Shown in pieces: positions 15,997 through 24,374 of a stretch of 64,000 nucleotides of DNA. Position numbers and translations under genes: made by a program. This stretch comes from Arthrobacter sp. Alg241-R88 (GTDB taxonomy: Bacteria; Actinomycetota; Actinomycetes; Actinomycetales; Micrococcaceae): the NCBI RefSeq assembly GCF_900537115.1, contig NZ_UNRG01000004.1, positions 216,384 through 280,383 of the forward strand. The letters are read 5' to 3'. Under the pieces are notes generated by a model, which worked only from the letters and a program-made list of their open reading frames with translations, was not told where the DNA came from and made no database searches. Numbering within the stretch: position 1 is the stretch's first letter; every line of letters starts with the position of its first letter.

Positions 15997-17691
15997 TCAA
16001 GGTGCCAGCCGGTCCCCTTTTCCGTGCACCCGGAACCACCGGTAACCGTAACGTCCCAGCCCAACGGTGAAGCCGCCGTCGGGCTCCAAAGCCGCATTGT
16101 CGCCGTCGAACAGGTCCAGCAGGATCGCGTCCTTGAACGTTTGCCGTGGCCCGTCCTCCGCGCCAACCTTCCCGGCGACCTTCACCGGCTCCTCGCCGAG
16201 GTTGTGCAGGAGGACCAGGGTGCCGCCGTCCGAGCTGCACGTGTGCGCGAAGACCGCCGGCTCCGGCTGGTCGATGATGCCGAACTTGCCCCACCCCAGC
16301 TCCGGGGATTCCCGGTAGCGCCCGATCAGGGTCGCCATGAAGTTGAACAGCGAGTTGGGGTCGCGTTTGGCGGCCGCGGCATTGATATTGTCCGGGCCGT
16401 ACTCACCGCGGACCAGCGGTACTACGAGGTCCGCTGCCTTCGCGCTGGAAAATCCCCCATTCTTCGCGTCGCTCCACTGCATGGGGGTGCGCACCGCGGC
16501 GCGGCTTTTTTGCCGGAGGTCCTCGCCCATGCCGATTTCCTCGCCGTAGAACAGCACCGGTGTGCCGGGGAGGGAGAACATCAGCGAGTAGACCAACCGG
16601 AGGCGTTCCGGATCACCGCCCAGCATCGGGGGAAGCCGGCGGCGCAGGCCCCGCCCGTAGATCTGCATGTTCTTCTCCGGCCCGAAGGCGGCAAAAACCT
16701 CACCGCGCTCACCGTCGCTGAGCTTGTCCAGGGTGAGCTCGTCGTGGTTGCGCACGAACATGGCCCACTGGTTGTCGGGATGGAGCGCCGGACGGCTCTT
16801 GAGCGTCTCCGCCAGTGGCCGTGCATCCTGCCGGGCCAGGGACAGGTAGAGGTGCTGCATGGTCATAAAGTCGAACTGCATGTTCAGTTCGTTGCCGTCC
16901 GGGCCGCCGAAGTACTCCAGCTGTTCCTTGTATGGCAGGTTCACCTCGCCCAACAGCACCGCGCTGCCGTTCCGGCGGCTGACGAAGCTCCGTAACGCCG
17001 TAAGGTAGCCGTGCGGATCGAGGTTGGCGGCCTCGTCCTTGGGCTGGCCGCGGGTTTCCAGGAAGAAGGGCACCGCGTCCAGGCGGAAACCGTCCAGCCC
17101 GAGTTCCAGCCACAGGCCCATCGCCTTGGCGATTTCATTCCGCACCCCGGGGTTGGTGACATTCAGGTCCGGCTGGTGCTTGGCGAACATATGCAGGTAC
17201 CACTCCCCGGTGGCGTCATCCTGGGTCCACAGCGAGGTTTCCTCGCCGGGAAACACCACCTCCGAGGACGTGTCCGGGGGAGTGTCGCTCCGCCACACGT
17301 AGAAGTCCCGGTACGGGTTGTCCGTGGATTTCCGGGCCTCAACGAACCACGGGTGCTGGTCCGAGGTGTGGTTGACCACGAAGTCCGCAATGACCCGCAT
17401 GCCGCGGTCCTTGGCCGCCCGGATGAACTCCACCAGGTCACCCATCGTGCCCAGCCGGGGGTCCACGGTGAAGAAGTCCGTCACGTCGTAGCCGTCGTCC
17501 CGGTCCGGCGAGGGGTAGAACGGCATGAGCCAAATGCAGGTCACGCCCAGCGCGGCCAGGTAGTCCACGCGCTGGGTGAGGCCGGCGAAGTCGCCCGTTC
17601 CGTCGCCGTCGTCGTCAAAGAACGTCTCAACGTCCAGGCAATAGATGACGGCGTTTTTCCACCAGAGGTCCGAGGTTTCGGCGATCCTCAT
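15997..17691 (-). CDS. GH13 alpha-amylase family enzyme, trehalose-synthase-like
   Basis: A 564-residue (beta/alpha)8 glycoside hydrolase-family protein of the TreS/GH13_16 type. It would interconvert or hydrolyse alpha-glucosides such as maltose and trehalose. The catalytic triad is visible: nucleophile Asp205 in DGFRLDAVPF, acid/base Glu249 in LLGEVN and transition-state Asp317 in VRNHDELT. The opening WWKNAVIYCLDVETF resembles TreS. Unlike long TreS proteins it has no fused maltokinase, and the C-terminal beta domain is short. Its start overlaps the LLM oxidoreductase stop by four bases, so they are translationally coupled. The exact reaction is not fixed. Confidence 0.85.
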   Translation of the reverse strand: MRIAETSDLWWKNAVIYCLDVETFFDDDGDGTGDFAGLTQRVDYLAALGVTCIWLMPFYPSPDRDDGYDVTDFFTVDPRLGTMGDLVEFIRAAKDRGMRVIADFVVNHTSDQHPWFVEARKSTDNPYRDFYVWRSDTPPDTSSEVVFPGEETSLWTQDDATGEWYLHMFAKHQPDLNVTNPGVRNEIAKAMGLWLELGLDGFRLDAVPFFLETRGQPKDEAANLDPHGYLTALRSFVSRRNGSAVLLGEVNLPYKEQLEYFGGPDGNELNMQFDFMTMQHLYLSLARQDARPLAETLKSRPALHPDNQWAMFVRNHDELTLDKLSDGERGEVFAAFGPEKNMQIYGRGLRRRLPPMLGGDPERLRLVYSLMFSLPGTPVLFYGEEIGMGEDLRQKSRAAVRTPMQWSDAKNGGFSSAKAADLVVPLVRGEYGPDNINAAAAKRDPNSLFNFMATLIGRYRESPELGWGKFGIIDQPEPAVFAHTCSSDGGTLVLLHNLGEEPVKVAGKVGAEDGPRQTFKDAILLDLFDGDNAALEPDGGFTVGLGRYGYRWFRVHGKGDRLAP

Positions 17692-18728
17692 GCCGGGGCG
17701 CCCGACGCCGGTTCGGCAGCGGAGGTGACAAGCTGCGGCTCAGCGGGGGGACCGGCCGTGGTGCTGCCGGGAGTGCGCAGCTGCGGGAGGACCTCCGCGG
17801 CGAACGCGTCGATGAAGGGACCCTGCTCCTGCCCCACGTAGTGCAGGTAGAGCTCGTCGAAGCCCAGGTCCGCGTACCCGGCGAGCCAGTCCACGTGCTG
17901 TTCCAGGCTGGCTGAAATGTTGACTGTAGTGCGAACCTGGTCCTCTGTCACGTGTTCGCCCACGAGGTCGAAGTGTCCGGCCGTGGGGAGGTCCCAGGGG
18001 ATGGGCGGACCGTAGGTGTTGGTCCGCCACTGGTCGAGGGCAACGGCAACTGCTTCGTCCTCGTTTCCGGCCCAGGACAAATGGACCTGCAGGGCAGCCT
18101 TGCCCCGCCCGCCGTTGTCCCGGTACGCAGCCAGCATCTCCCTCAGCTTGCCCGGCGGCTGGTTCACGGTGACCAGGCCATCCGCCCAGGAGGCCGCCCG
18201 GCGCGCGGTGTCCACGCTCACCGCGGGAGCAATGAGCGGCGGTGGACTGTCCGGAACGTCCCAGATCCGCGCCTGCTCCACGGTGACCAGGCCACGGTGG
18301 CTGACCTCCTCGCCGCGGTGCAGCCGCCGGATCACCTCAACGCATTCCTCCAGCCGGCGCTGGCGGATGTCCTTGGCCGGCCACCCGTCGCCCGTAATGT
18401 GCTCGTTCATGTTCTCGCCGCTGCCCGGAGCGAACCAGAAGCGGTCCGGGAACATGCTGGCAAGGGTGGCCGAAGCGTGCGCGATGATGGCGGGGTGGTA
18501 CCGCTGGCCCGGCGCCGTCACCACGCCAAATCGGAGATTGGTGGTTGCCAGCGCGGCACCCAGCCAGGACCAGGCGAACCCGGAATGGCCCTGGCGTGCG
18601 GACCACGGCTCAATGTGGTCCGAGCACATCGCCGCGTCGAAGCCGGCGCGTTCCGCGTGCTGGACGTCCTTGAGCAGCTGGCCGGGACTGATCTGTTCGT
18701 GGGAGGCGTGAAAGCCGACAGTAACCAT
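17688..18728 (-). CDS. LLM-class flavin-dependent oxidoreductase (TIGR03885-like)
   Basis: This 346-residue luciferase-like TIM-barrel protein has HIEPWSARQGHSGFAWSWLG near residue 38, LRFGVVTAPGQRYHPA near 65 and FWFAPGSGENMNEH near 97. It fits the family annotated as a probable non-F420 flavinoid oxidoreductase, which I recall as commonly adjacent to a trehalose-synthase-like GH13 gene, exactly as here. The C-terminal 35 residues are low-complexity Pro/Ala. The substrate is unknown. It is the first gene of a two-gene leftward operon. Confidence 0.83.
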   Translation of the reverse strand: MVTVGFHASHEQISPGQLLKDVQHAERAGFDAAMCSDHIEPWSARQGHSGFAWSWLGAALATTNLRFGVVTAPGQRYHPAIIAHASATLASMFPDRFWFAPGSGENMNEHITGDGWPAKDIRQRRLEECVEVIRRLHRGEEVSHRGLVTVEQARIWDVPDSPPPLIAPAVSVDTARRAASWADGLVTVNQPPGKLREMLAAYRDNGGRGKAALQVHLSWAGNEDEAVAVALDQWRTNTYGPPIPWDLPTAGHFDLVGEHVTEDQVRTTVNISASLEQHVDWLAGYADLGFDELYLHYVGQEQGPFIDAFAAEVLPQLRTPGSTTAGPPAEPQLVTSAAEPASGAPA

Positions 18729-18818
18729 CGTTAACCTCTACCGTCCGGCGTGGTGCCGTGTCGAGGTTTTTCTGGCCTGCGTCGCCGGGCCGGTCTTGGC
18801 ATGCCGGCAGCAAGCCAC

Positions 18819-18847
18819 TTGTCAGATAAGTTTGTAACTTGTAGTAC
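18819..18847 (+). promoter_or_regulatory. Sigma-70-like promoter of the AEC transporter gene
   Basis: TTGTCA (18819-18824) and TAGTAC (18842-18847) are separated by exactly 17 bases. Transcription would begin near 18854, leaving a leader of about 47 bases before the GTG start at 18901. Confidence 0.55.
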
Positions 18848-18900
18848 TGCGCTTCCCGGAACTCCTGCGCAGGCGGCGGAACTGGAAGGAAGTACCACTC

Positions 18901-19824
18901 GTGGGCGGTGTGCTGATCGGGCTGGCGGTGATCGGCGTCGTGATTGCAGTGGGGTACATCGCGGCACGGTGCGGGCTGGGCGGGGAGCCAACGGTTTCCG
19001 CGCTGACCCGTACAGCCTTTTTCATTACCAACCCCGTCCTGCTGTTCACGGTGGTCCTGGAATCGGATCTCTCCGTGGTCTTTTCCGCGTATGTTCCGCT
19101 GGCGCTTATGACCGCGGTTGCCACAGCCCTGTTGTATGTACTGGCCAGCCGGCTGTGGTTCCGGCGGCCCCTCGCTGAGACCACGATCGGTGCGATGGCC
19201 AGTTCGTACGTCAACGCCAACAACATCGGCATTCCCATCACGCTGTACGCCCTGGGTGATGCAACCCCCGTGGCCCCTGTCCTGCTGGTCCAGCTGCTTC
19301 TGTTCGCCCCGCTGGTCCTTACCGTGCTGGATCTCTCCGAGGCCGGCCGGTTTTCGCCCCGCCTGCTGCTTACGCAGCCGTTCCGGAACCCCATGATCAT
19401 CGCCTCCCTCCTGGGCGTGGTGCTGGCCGCGTTCAACGTGGAACTTCCTGATCCGGTGATGGCGCCGCTGACACTCCTGGGCGGCGCGGCGGTTCCGGTG
19501 GTGCTGCTGGCCTTCGGCATGTCGCTGCACGGTGCACGGATGCTGCAAAGCGGCGGGCACACGGCGGAAATCCTTACTGCCACGGCGCTGAAGTCCGCGG
19601 TGATGCCGGCCCTGGCGTTCGTCGTCGGACGCTTCCTGTTCAACCTGGACCAGCACATGCTCCTGGGCGTGGTGCTGATGGCGGCGCTTCCCTCGGCGCA
19701 GAACGTGTTCCTGTTTGCCGGCAAATACGGGCGCGGAGTGGCGGTGGCACGCGAAACGATTCTCCTCTCGACGGCGGCAGCGGCCCCGGCGCTGATCCTG
19801 ATCGTCTGGTTGCTGGCCGGGTAA
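18901..19824 (+). CDS. AEC (auxin efflux carrier) family transporter
   Basis: This 307-residue protein has about ten helices in two inverted repeats. The conserved SSYVNANNIGIPITLYALGD segment (about 101-120), with its broken helix, is the family hallmark. LPSAQNVFLFA near 265 is the matching motif of the second half. Bacterial members move malate, malonate or other small anions. The substrate here is undetermined. GTG at 18901 with GGAAGGAAG upstream is the start. Confidence 0.85.
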   Translation: MGGVLIGLAVIGVVIAVGYIAARCGLGGEPTVSALTRTAFFITNPVLLFTVVLESDLSVVFSAYVPLALMTAVATALLYVLASRLWFRRPLAETTIGAMASSYVNANNIGIPITLYALGDATPVAPVLLVQLLLFAPLVLTVLDLSEAGRFSPRLLLTQPFRNPMIIASLLGVVLAAFNVELPDPVMAPLTLLGGAAVPVVLLAFGMSLHGARMLQSGGHTAEILTATALKSAVMPALAFVVGRFLFNLDQHMLLGVVLMAALPSAQNVFLFAGKYGRGVAVARETILLSTAAAAPALILIVWLLAG

Positions 19825-19889
19825 GCCCGGACTTCCCCGTGGGGCGTGTGGGGTTCCGCGAGCGGCTGCCTCCGGGCAAGAATGGGCAC

Positions 19890-20966
19890 ATGGAACTTCC
19901 CGTGATGCCGCCCGTCCCGCCCATGCTCGCCAAGGCCGTCAGCGGCATCCCGGAAGGTGACCTCAGCTATGAGCCAAAGTGGGACGGCTTCCGGTCCATC
20001 ATCTTCCGCGACGGCGACGACCTGGAGATCGGCAGCCGCAACGAAAAGCCGATGACCCGCTACTTCCCGGAGCTCGTGGCGGCGCTGAAGGAAAACCTGC
20101 CGCCGCGCTGTGTGATTGACGGGGAAATTATCCTGGTGGGCGCCTCGGGGGACCGGCTGGATTTCGATGCCCTGCAGCAGCGCATCCATCCCGCCGCGAG
20201 CCGGGTTAAGCTGCTCGCTGCCCAGACACCTGCCTCGTTTGTGGCGTTCGACCTGCTGGCCCTGGGCGACGACGACTATACGGACCGGCCCTTCACTGAG
20301 CGGCGGGCGGCGCTGGAGAAGGCCCTCGCTGCGACCCAAGCCCCCGTCCACCTCACAGCCGCCACCACGGACAAGGACACGGCCGAACAGTGGTTCCGGC
20401 AGTTCGAGGGGGCCGGTTTGGACGGCATTGTGGCCAAGCCGCTGGAGGGCCGGTACCAGCCGGACAAGCGGGTGATGTTCAAGACCAAGCACGAGCGCAC
20501 CGCCGACTGCGTGGTGGCAGGCTACCGGCTGCACAAGAGCGGACCTGACGCCATCGGCTCGCTGCTGCTCGGTTTGTACAAGGACGACGGCGGCCTGGCC
20601 AGCGTCGGGGTAATCGGCGCCTTCCCCATGAAGCGCCGGCAGGAGCTGTACGAACAGCTTCAGCCGCTGGTCACCGACTTTGAGGGCCATCCGTGGGCCT
20701 GGGGCAAGCAGGAGGAAGGGGAGAGGACCCCGCGCAACGCCGAAGGCAGCCGCTGGAGCGCCGGCAAGGACCTCTCCTTCGTGCCGCTGCGCCCGGAACT
20801 GGTGGTGGAGGTCCGGTACGACCACATGGAGGGCGACCGGTTCCGCCACACGGCGCAGTTCAACCGCTGGCGGCCGGACCGGGACCCGGAGTCATGCACC
20901 TACGCGCAGCTTGAGGAACCCGTCAACTTCGATCTGGCATCGGTGCTGGAGACCGGCCGCCCCTAA
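19890..20966 (+). CDS. ATP-dependent DNA ligase, LigC-type
   Basis: This 358-residue enzyme seals DNA nicks by way of a ligase-AMP intermediate. Motif I is EPKWDGFR with the adenylated Lys30. Motif III/IIIa follows as CVIDGEIILVG and FDLLALGDDDY. Motif IV is EGAGLDGIVAKP and motif V is MFKTKHERTADCVVAGYR. An OB-fold domain (about 225-350) completes the catalytic core. There is no polymerase or nuclease domain, as in mycobacterial LigC, which acts in gap and excision repair. The frame is open upstream to 19839, but ATG at 19890 matches the family start. It is convergent with the ABC ATPase gene six bases away. Confidence 0.9.
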   Translation: MELPVMPPVPPMLAKAVSGIPEGDLSYEPKWDGFRSIIFRDGDDLEIGSRNEKPMTRYFPELVAALKENLPPRCVIDGEIILVGASGDRLDFDALQQRIHPAASRVKLLAAQTPASFVAFDLLALGDDDYTDRPFTERRAALEKALAATQAPVHLTAATTDKDTAEQWFRQFEGAGLDGIVAKPLEGRYQPDKRVMFKTKHERTADCVVAGYRLHKSGPDAIGSLLLGLYKDDGGLASVGVIGAFPMKRRQELYEQLQPLVTDFEGHPWAWGKQEEGERTPRNAEGSRWSAGKDLSFVPLRPELVVEVRYDHMEGDRFRHTAQFNRWRPDRDPESCTYAQLEEPVNFDLASVLETGRP

Positions 20967-20971
20967 CGCGA

Positions 20972-22591
20972 CTACGGCTTCGCCACGTCCAGTACGCTCC
21001 ACAAGCCGTCCGCGCGGCACGGAATCGAGGCCTCAACCAGCGCCTGGCTGTGCGGGTGCCGCGGTGCCGCGAAGAAGTCCTTGGTTTCCGCCACCTCCAC
21101 GGCGCGCCCCTCCAGCAGGACCGCAACGCGGTCGCACATGTAGCGGACCACATCCATGTCGTGCGAAATGACGATGAGTGACAGGTTGCGTTCGCGCTGC
21201 AGGCGCAGCAGCAGGTTCAGGATGGTGCGCTGGGTGAGGGCATCCAGCGCCGAGGTGGCTTCGTCGCAGATCAGGACCTGGGGTTCCAGCAGCAGGGCCC
21301 GCGCGATCGTGGCGCGCTGGAGCTGGCCGCCTGAGCACTGGCCCGGCCGCTTGTCCAGCAAGGCCGCATCCAGCTCCACCTCGGCCATCACCGCCGCAAT
21401 CCGCTCGTCACGCTGTTCGGGTGAAAGATCAAGGCGTGGGCGCAGCGGCGCTTGGAGGCTGGTGCGCAGTGTCATCCGCGGGTCAAAAGCGCTATGGGGT
21501 TCCTGGAATACGAGCTGCACGGCGGTGGCCTCACGCGGTCCCGCAGCGTCCAGCTGCCGGGAGATTGTGCCCGTGCTCGCCGCTTCCAGCCCCACGATGG
21601 CCTTGGCCAGGGTGCTCTTGCCGGACCCCGACTGGCCCAATACACCCAGGATCTCCCCGCGCTTAAGGGTCAGTGAAACGTCCTGCAGCGCGGCGTGGCC
21701 CAGCTTCCGCCGTGATCCGAAATGCTTGCCAACGCCGTCCAGCACCAGGATGTCGCGCTCCCGGGAAGGCGGACGACGGCGGGACTCCGGCGCCAGGCGC
21801 GCCGCCGCCAGCAGCTCGCGGGTGTAGTCGGTCTTGGGCCGGGTGAGCAGCTCACCAACGGGACCCGCCTCCACAATGCTGCCCGAGTTCATCACAAGCA
21901 CCCGGTCTGCGAACGCGGCAACGGACGCGATGTTGTGGGTGATGTAGAGAATGCCCAGGCCTCGTTCCCGGCGCTCCCTGTCCAGCAGCTGCAGGATCTG
22001 GCGCTCCAGCACCTTGTCCAGCGCCGACGTCGGCTCGTCCGCCAGCAGCATCCCGGGCTGCCCGGCCAGGGCCAGGGCCGTCATGGCCCGCTGTGCCATG
22101 CCGCCGGAGAGCTGGTGCGGATAGGCCCGGATCCCCTTCCCTGGATCCGCGAAGCCCACCTCCTCGAGCAGCTCCAGCGCCTTGCTGCGCGCCTTCGAGC
22201 CACGCAGGCCGGCATGCAGGCGCAGCGGTTCCTTGAGGTGCTGCTCAATGGTCCGGTTCGGGTTGAACATCCGCTTGGGCTGCTGGAACAGCATCCCCAG
22301 CCGTCCGCCGCGCATTGAGTTGAGCTGGTGCTCGGAGGCGCGGGTCAGGTCCAGGTCCCCAAGCCGGACGGAACCACTGCTGATGGCCAGTCCGGGCGGC
22401 AGCAGCTGCAGGCAGGACATCGCCGTCAGCGTCTTGCCGGAGCCGGAACTGCCCACCAGGGCCACAAACTGACCGGGCTCCACGGACAGGGAGACATTGG
22501 AAAGCAGGGGCTTGCCGGAAGTCCCGGCGTCGGGGGTCCTGTGGCTCACCTGCAGGCCGTCCAGAACCAGGTGTGTGTTCACGGGGCTCAT
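20972..22591 (-). CDS. ABC transporter ATP-binding protein with two fused nucleotide-binding domains
   Basis: This 539-residue protein fuses the DppD- and DppF-type ATPases of an oligopeptide-family importer. Domain 1 (about 7-255) has Walker A GSSGSGKT, signature LSGGM and Walker B LLADEPTSALD. Domain 2 (about 280-530) has GQSGSGKS, CSGGQ and LICDEATSALD. Both have intact catalytic Glu residues. The start ATG at 22591 overlaps the permease stop by four bases. It is the last gene of the SBP-permease-permease-ATPase operon. The substrate is probably a peptide, nickel or a metal chelate. Confidence 0.9.
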   Translation of the reverse strand: MSPVNTHLVLDGLQVSHRTPDAGTSGKPLLSNVSLSVEPGQFVALVGSSGSGKTLTAMSCLQLLPPGLAISSGSVRLGDLDLTRASEHQLNSMRGGRLGMLFQQPKRMFNPNRTIEQHLKEPLRLHAGLRGSKARSKALELLEEVGFADPGKGIRAYPHQLSGGMAQRAMTALALAGQPGMLLADEPTSALDKVLERQILQLLDRERRERGLGILYITHNIASVAAFADRVLVMNSGSIVEAGPVGELLTRPKTDYTRELLAAARLAPESRRRPPSRERDILVLDGVGKHFGSRRKLGHAALQDVSLTLKRGEILGVLGQSGSGKSTLAKAIVGLEAASTGTISRQLDAAGPREATAVQLVFQEPHSAFDPRMTLRTSLQAPLRPRLDLSPEQRDERIAAVMAEVELDAALLDKRPGQCSGGQLQRATIARALLLEPQVLICDEATSALDALTQRTILNLLLRLQRERNLSLIVISHDMDVVRYMCDRVAVLLEGRAVEVAETKDFFAAPRHPHSQALVEASIPCRADGLWSVLDVAKP

Positions 22592-23418
22592 TTTTCCGCC
22601 ATCTGCGGCATGAGCAGCGGCGCCGCGGCCATGTGGGCTGCCCGCTGGCCGATCAGGGTCACGCAGAGGGCAACCGTGAAAATGACCAGGCCCGGGGCGA
22701 GGATCCCCAGCGGAGCGCGGTCCGCGAACGGTTGGGCCGCCGCCAGCATGGAGCCCCAGTCCGACTGCGGCGGCTGGACGCCCAGGCCCAGGTAGGAGAG
22801 GGCGCCCACGCTGATGAGCAGGTGCCCGAACCGCAGCGTCGCCTGGCCCAGGATCGGGGCGGCGAGGTGCGGCAGGACGTGCCGGAAAATAATGAACGAC
22901 GGCGTGCAGCCCACCACGCGGGCAGCGTCCACGAAGCCCCGGGCCGAGACGTCGTAGGCCAGTGTGCGGGCGAGCCGCGCGAAGGGCGTCCACCCGGTGA
23001 CCACGAGCGCGAGCAGCAGCGGCCCGAAGCCCGTGCCCAGCGCCGCCACAATGAACAGCGCCACCACCATCTCGGGCAATGCAAGCAGGACATCGTTGGT
23101 GCGGGTCAGGAATTCATCCACCCATCCCCGCCGGCGCGCGCTTAGGATGCCGATGCCCACGCCCAGAAGGCAGGTCAGCAGCGTGGCCAGCGCGGCCACG
23201 GACATGGAGAACCTGCCCCCTTCGAGGATCCGGCTCAGGGTGTCCCGCCCGAGGTTGTCCGTTCCCAGCCAATGCCCCGCTGAAGCTGGAGCCAGGCGTT
23301 CGGCAAGGTTCTGCTCCGCCGGCGGGTAGGGCGAGATCCACGGGGAGAGCAGGACCGCCAGCACAATCAGGGCAAGTACTGTCGCGGCCAGCGTGGTGAC
23401 GTTGAACCATTTACGCAA
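22588..23418 (-). CDS. ABC transporter permease, DppC/OppC-type
   Basis: This 276-residue inner-membrane permease has an N-terminal helix (about 9-28), the AEQNLAERLAPASAGHWLGTD linker and LGRDTLSRILEGGRFSM typical of DppC. It has five further helices, with the EAA-like loop DAARVVGCTPSFIIFRHVLP. The start is TTG at 23418, preceded by GGGAG. It lies within eight bases of the upstream permease stop (overlapping). No earlier start has a ribosome site. Confidence 0.88.
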   Translation of the reverse strand: MRKWFNVTTLAATVLALIVLAVLLSPWISPYPPAEQNLAERLAPASAGHWLGTDNLGRDTLSRILEGGRFSMSVAALATLLTCLLGVGIGILSARRRGWVDEFLTRTNDVLLALPEMVVALFIVAALGTGFGPLLLALVVTGWTPFARLARTLAYDVSARGFVDAARVVGCTPSFIIFRHVLPHLAAPILGQATLRFGHLLISVGALSYLGLGVQPPQSDWGSMLAAAQPFADRAPLGILAPGLVIFTVALCVTLIGQRAAHMAAAPLLMPQMAEK

Positions 23419-24352
23419 GGGAGGCTCCCACCGTGCGGCTGAGGAAGCGGTGCACAAAGTCCGCCAGCGTGGTTACGCCGACGGCGAGGGCCACCACTAC
23501 CACCACACCGCCCTGGGCAAGCGGGATGTCGCTGTTGACGACGGCGTCGAAGAGCAGCCGGCCCATGCCGGGCACGGCGAAAATGACCTCCACAATGACC
23601 GACCCGCCCAGCAGGCCGGCGAACCATACGGCGAACAGGGTGGAGAGCGGCACCAGCCCGTTCGGCACCACGTGGCGGAGTACCGCCTGGCCCTGGCTTA
23701 GGCCCCTGGCGCGGGCGGCGGGCACGTGCTCGGCGGCCGCCGCATCGATGATGCCGGCCCGTACCGCTGAGGTAAAGAAGCTGATGGGACGCAGGGCCAG
23801 TGTCAGCGCGGGCAGCACGGCGGACGAGAGGTCGTTCCATCCAGCAGTGGGCAGGACGGACAGTTTCAGGGCGAAGACCAGCACCAGCACGGGGGCAACC
23901 CAGTATTCCGGCATGGCAATAAGCGCCTGGGTGACGGCGGTGATGGCCTTGTCCGCGGTGCTTCCGGGCCGGAGTCCGGCAATGATCCCGAGGGGGAGCG
24001 ATATGGCTGCGGCCAGGACCAGCGCCATGGTGACCAGGCTGAGCGTGACCGAGAGGGCCGGGAGCACCTGCTCCGCCACCGGCGTGCGGCTGACAAAGGA
24101 CAGTCCCATGTCACCGCTGAAGAAGTCGCCGAGCCAACGGAAGTACTGGACCGCCAGGGGATCGTTCAGGCCAAGGCTCTCGCTGAGGCCCTGCACCGCG
24201 GACTCGTCGACGGCGTCACCCGCCACCCGCGACCGGATGATCTTCCGCACCGGATCACCCGGTGTGAAGTACGGGATGAGGAACACCGCAAAAGAGGACA
24301 CCACAACGGCGGCCACCAGGGTGGCCGTCCGTTTCGTAATGAACTGCAGCAT
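23411..24352 (-). CDS. ABC transporter permease, DppB/OppB-type
   Basis: This 313-residue permease has the standard DppB opening (helix about 10-30, then FTPGDPVRKIIRSRV). It shows LGLNDPLAVQYFRWLGDFFSGDMG before the core, and an EAA-like loop EHVPAARARGLSQGQAVLRH. Six helices are predicted. It pairs with the next permease to form the channel. It follows the binding-protein gene by 22 bases. Confidence 0.89.
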   Translation of the reverse strand: MLQFITKRTATLVAAVVVSSFAVFLIPYFTPGDPVRKIIRSRVAGDAVDESAVQGLSESLGLNDPLAVQYFRWLGDFFSGDMGLSFVSRTPVAEQVLPALSVTLSLVTMALVLAAAISLPLGIIAGLRPGSTADKAITAVTQALIAMPEYWVAPVLVLVFALKLSVLPTAGWNDLSSAVLPALTLALRPISFFTSAVRAGIIDAAAAEHVPAARARGLSQGQAVLRHVVPNGLVPLSTLFAVWFAGLLGGSVIVEVIFAVPGMGRLLFDAVVNSDIPLAQGGVVVVVALAVGVTTLADFVHRFLSRTVGASLA

Positions 24353-24374
24353 GTGCGGCGGGTTTCGGGTTGGC

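Noticed and set aside
18822-20849. 675-residue minus-strand open frame
   Set aside because: It is antisense to the AEC transporter and DNA ligase genes, both of which have clear family motifs.
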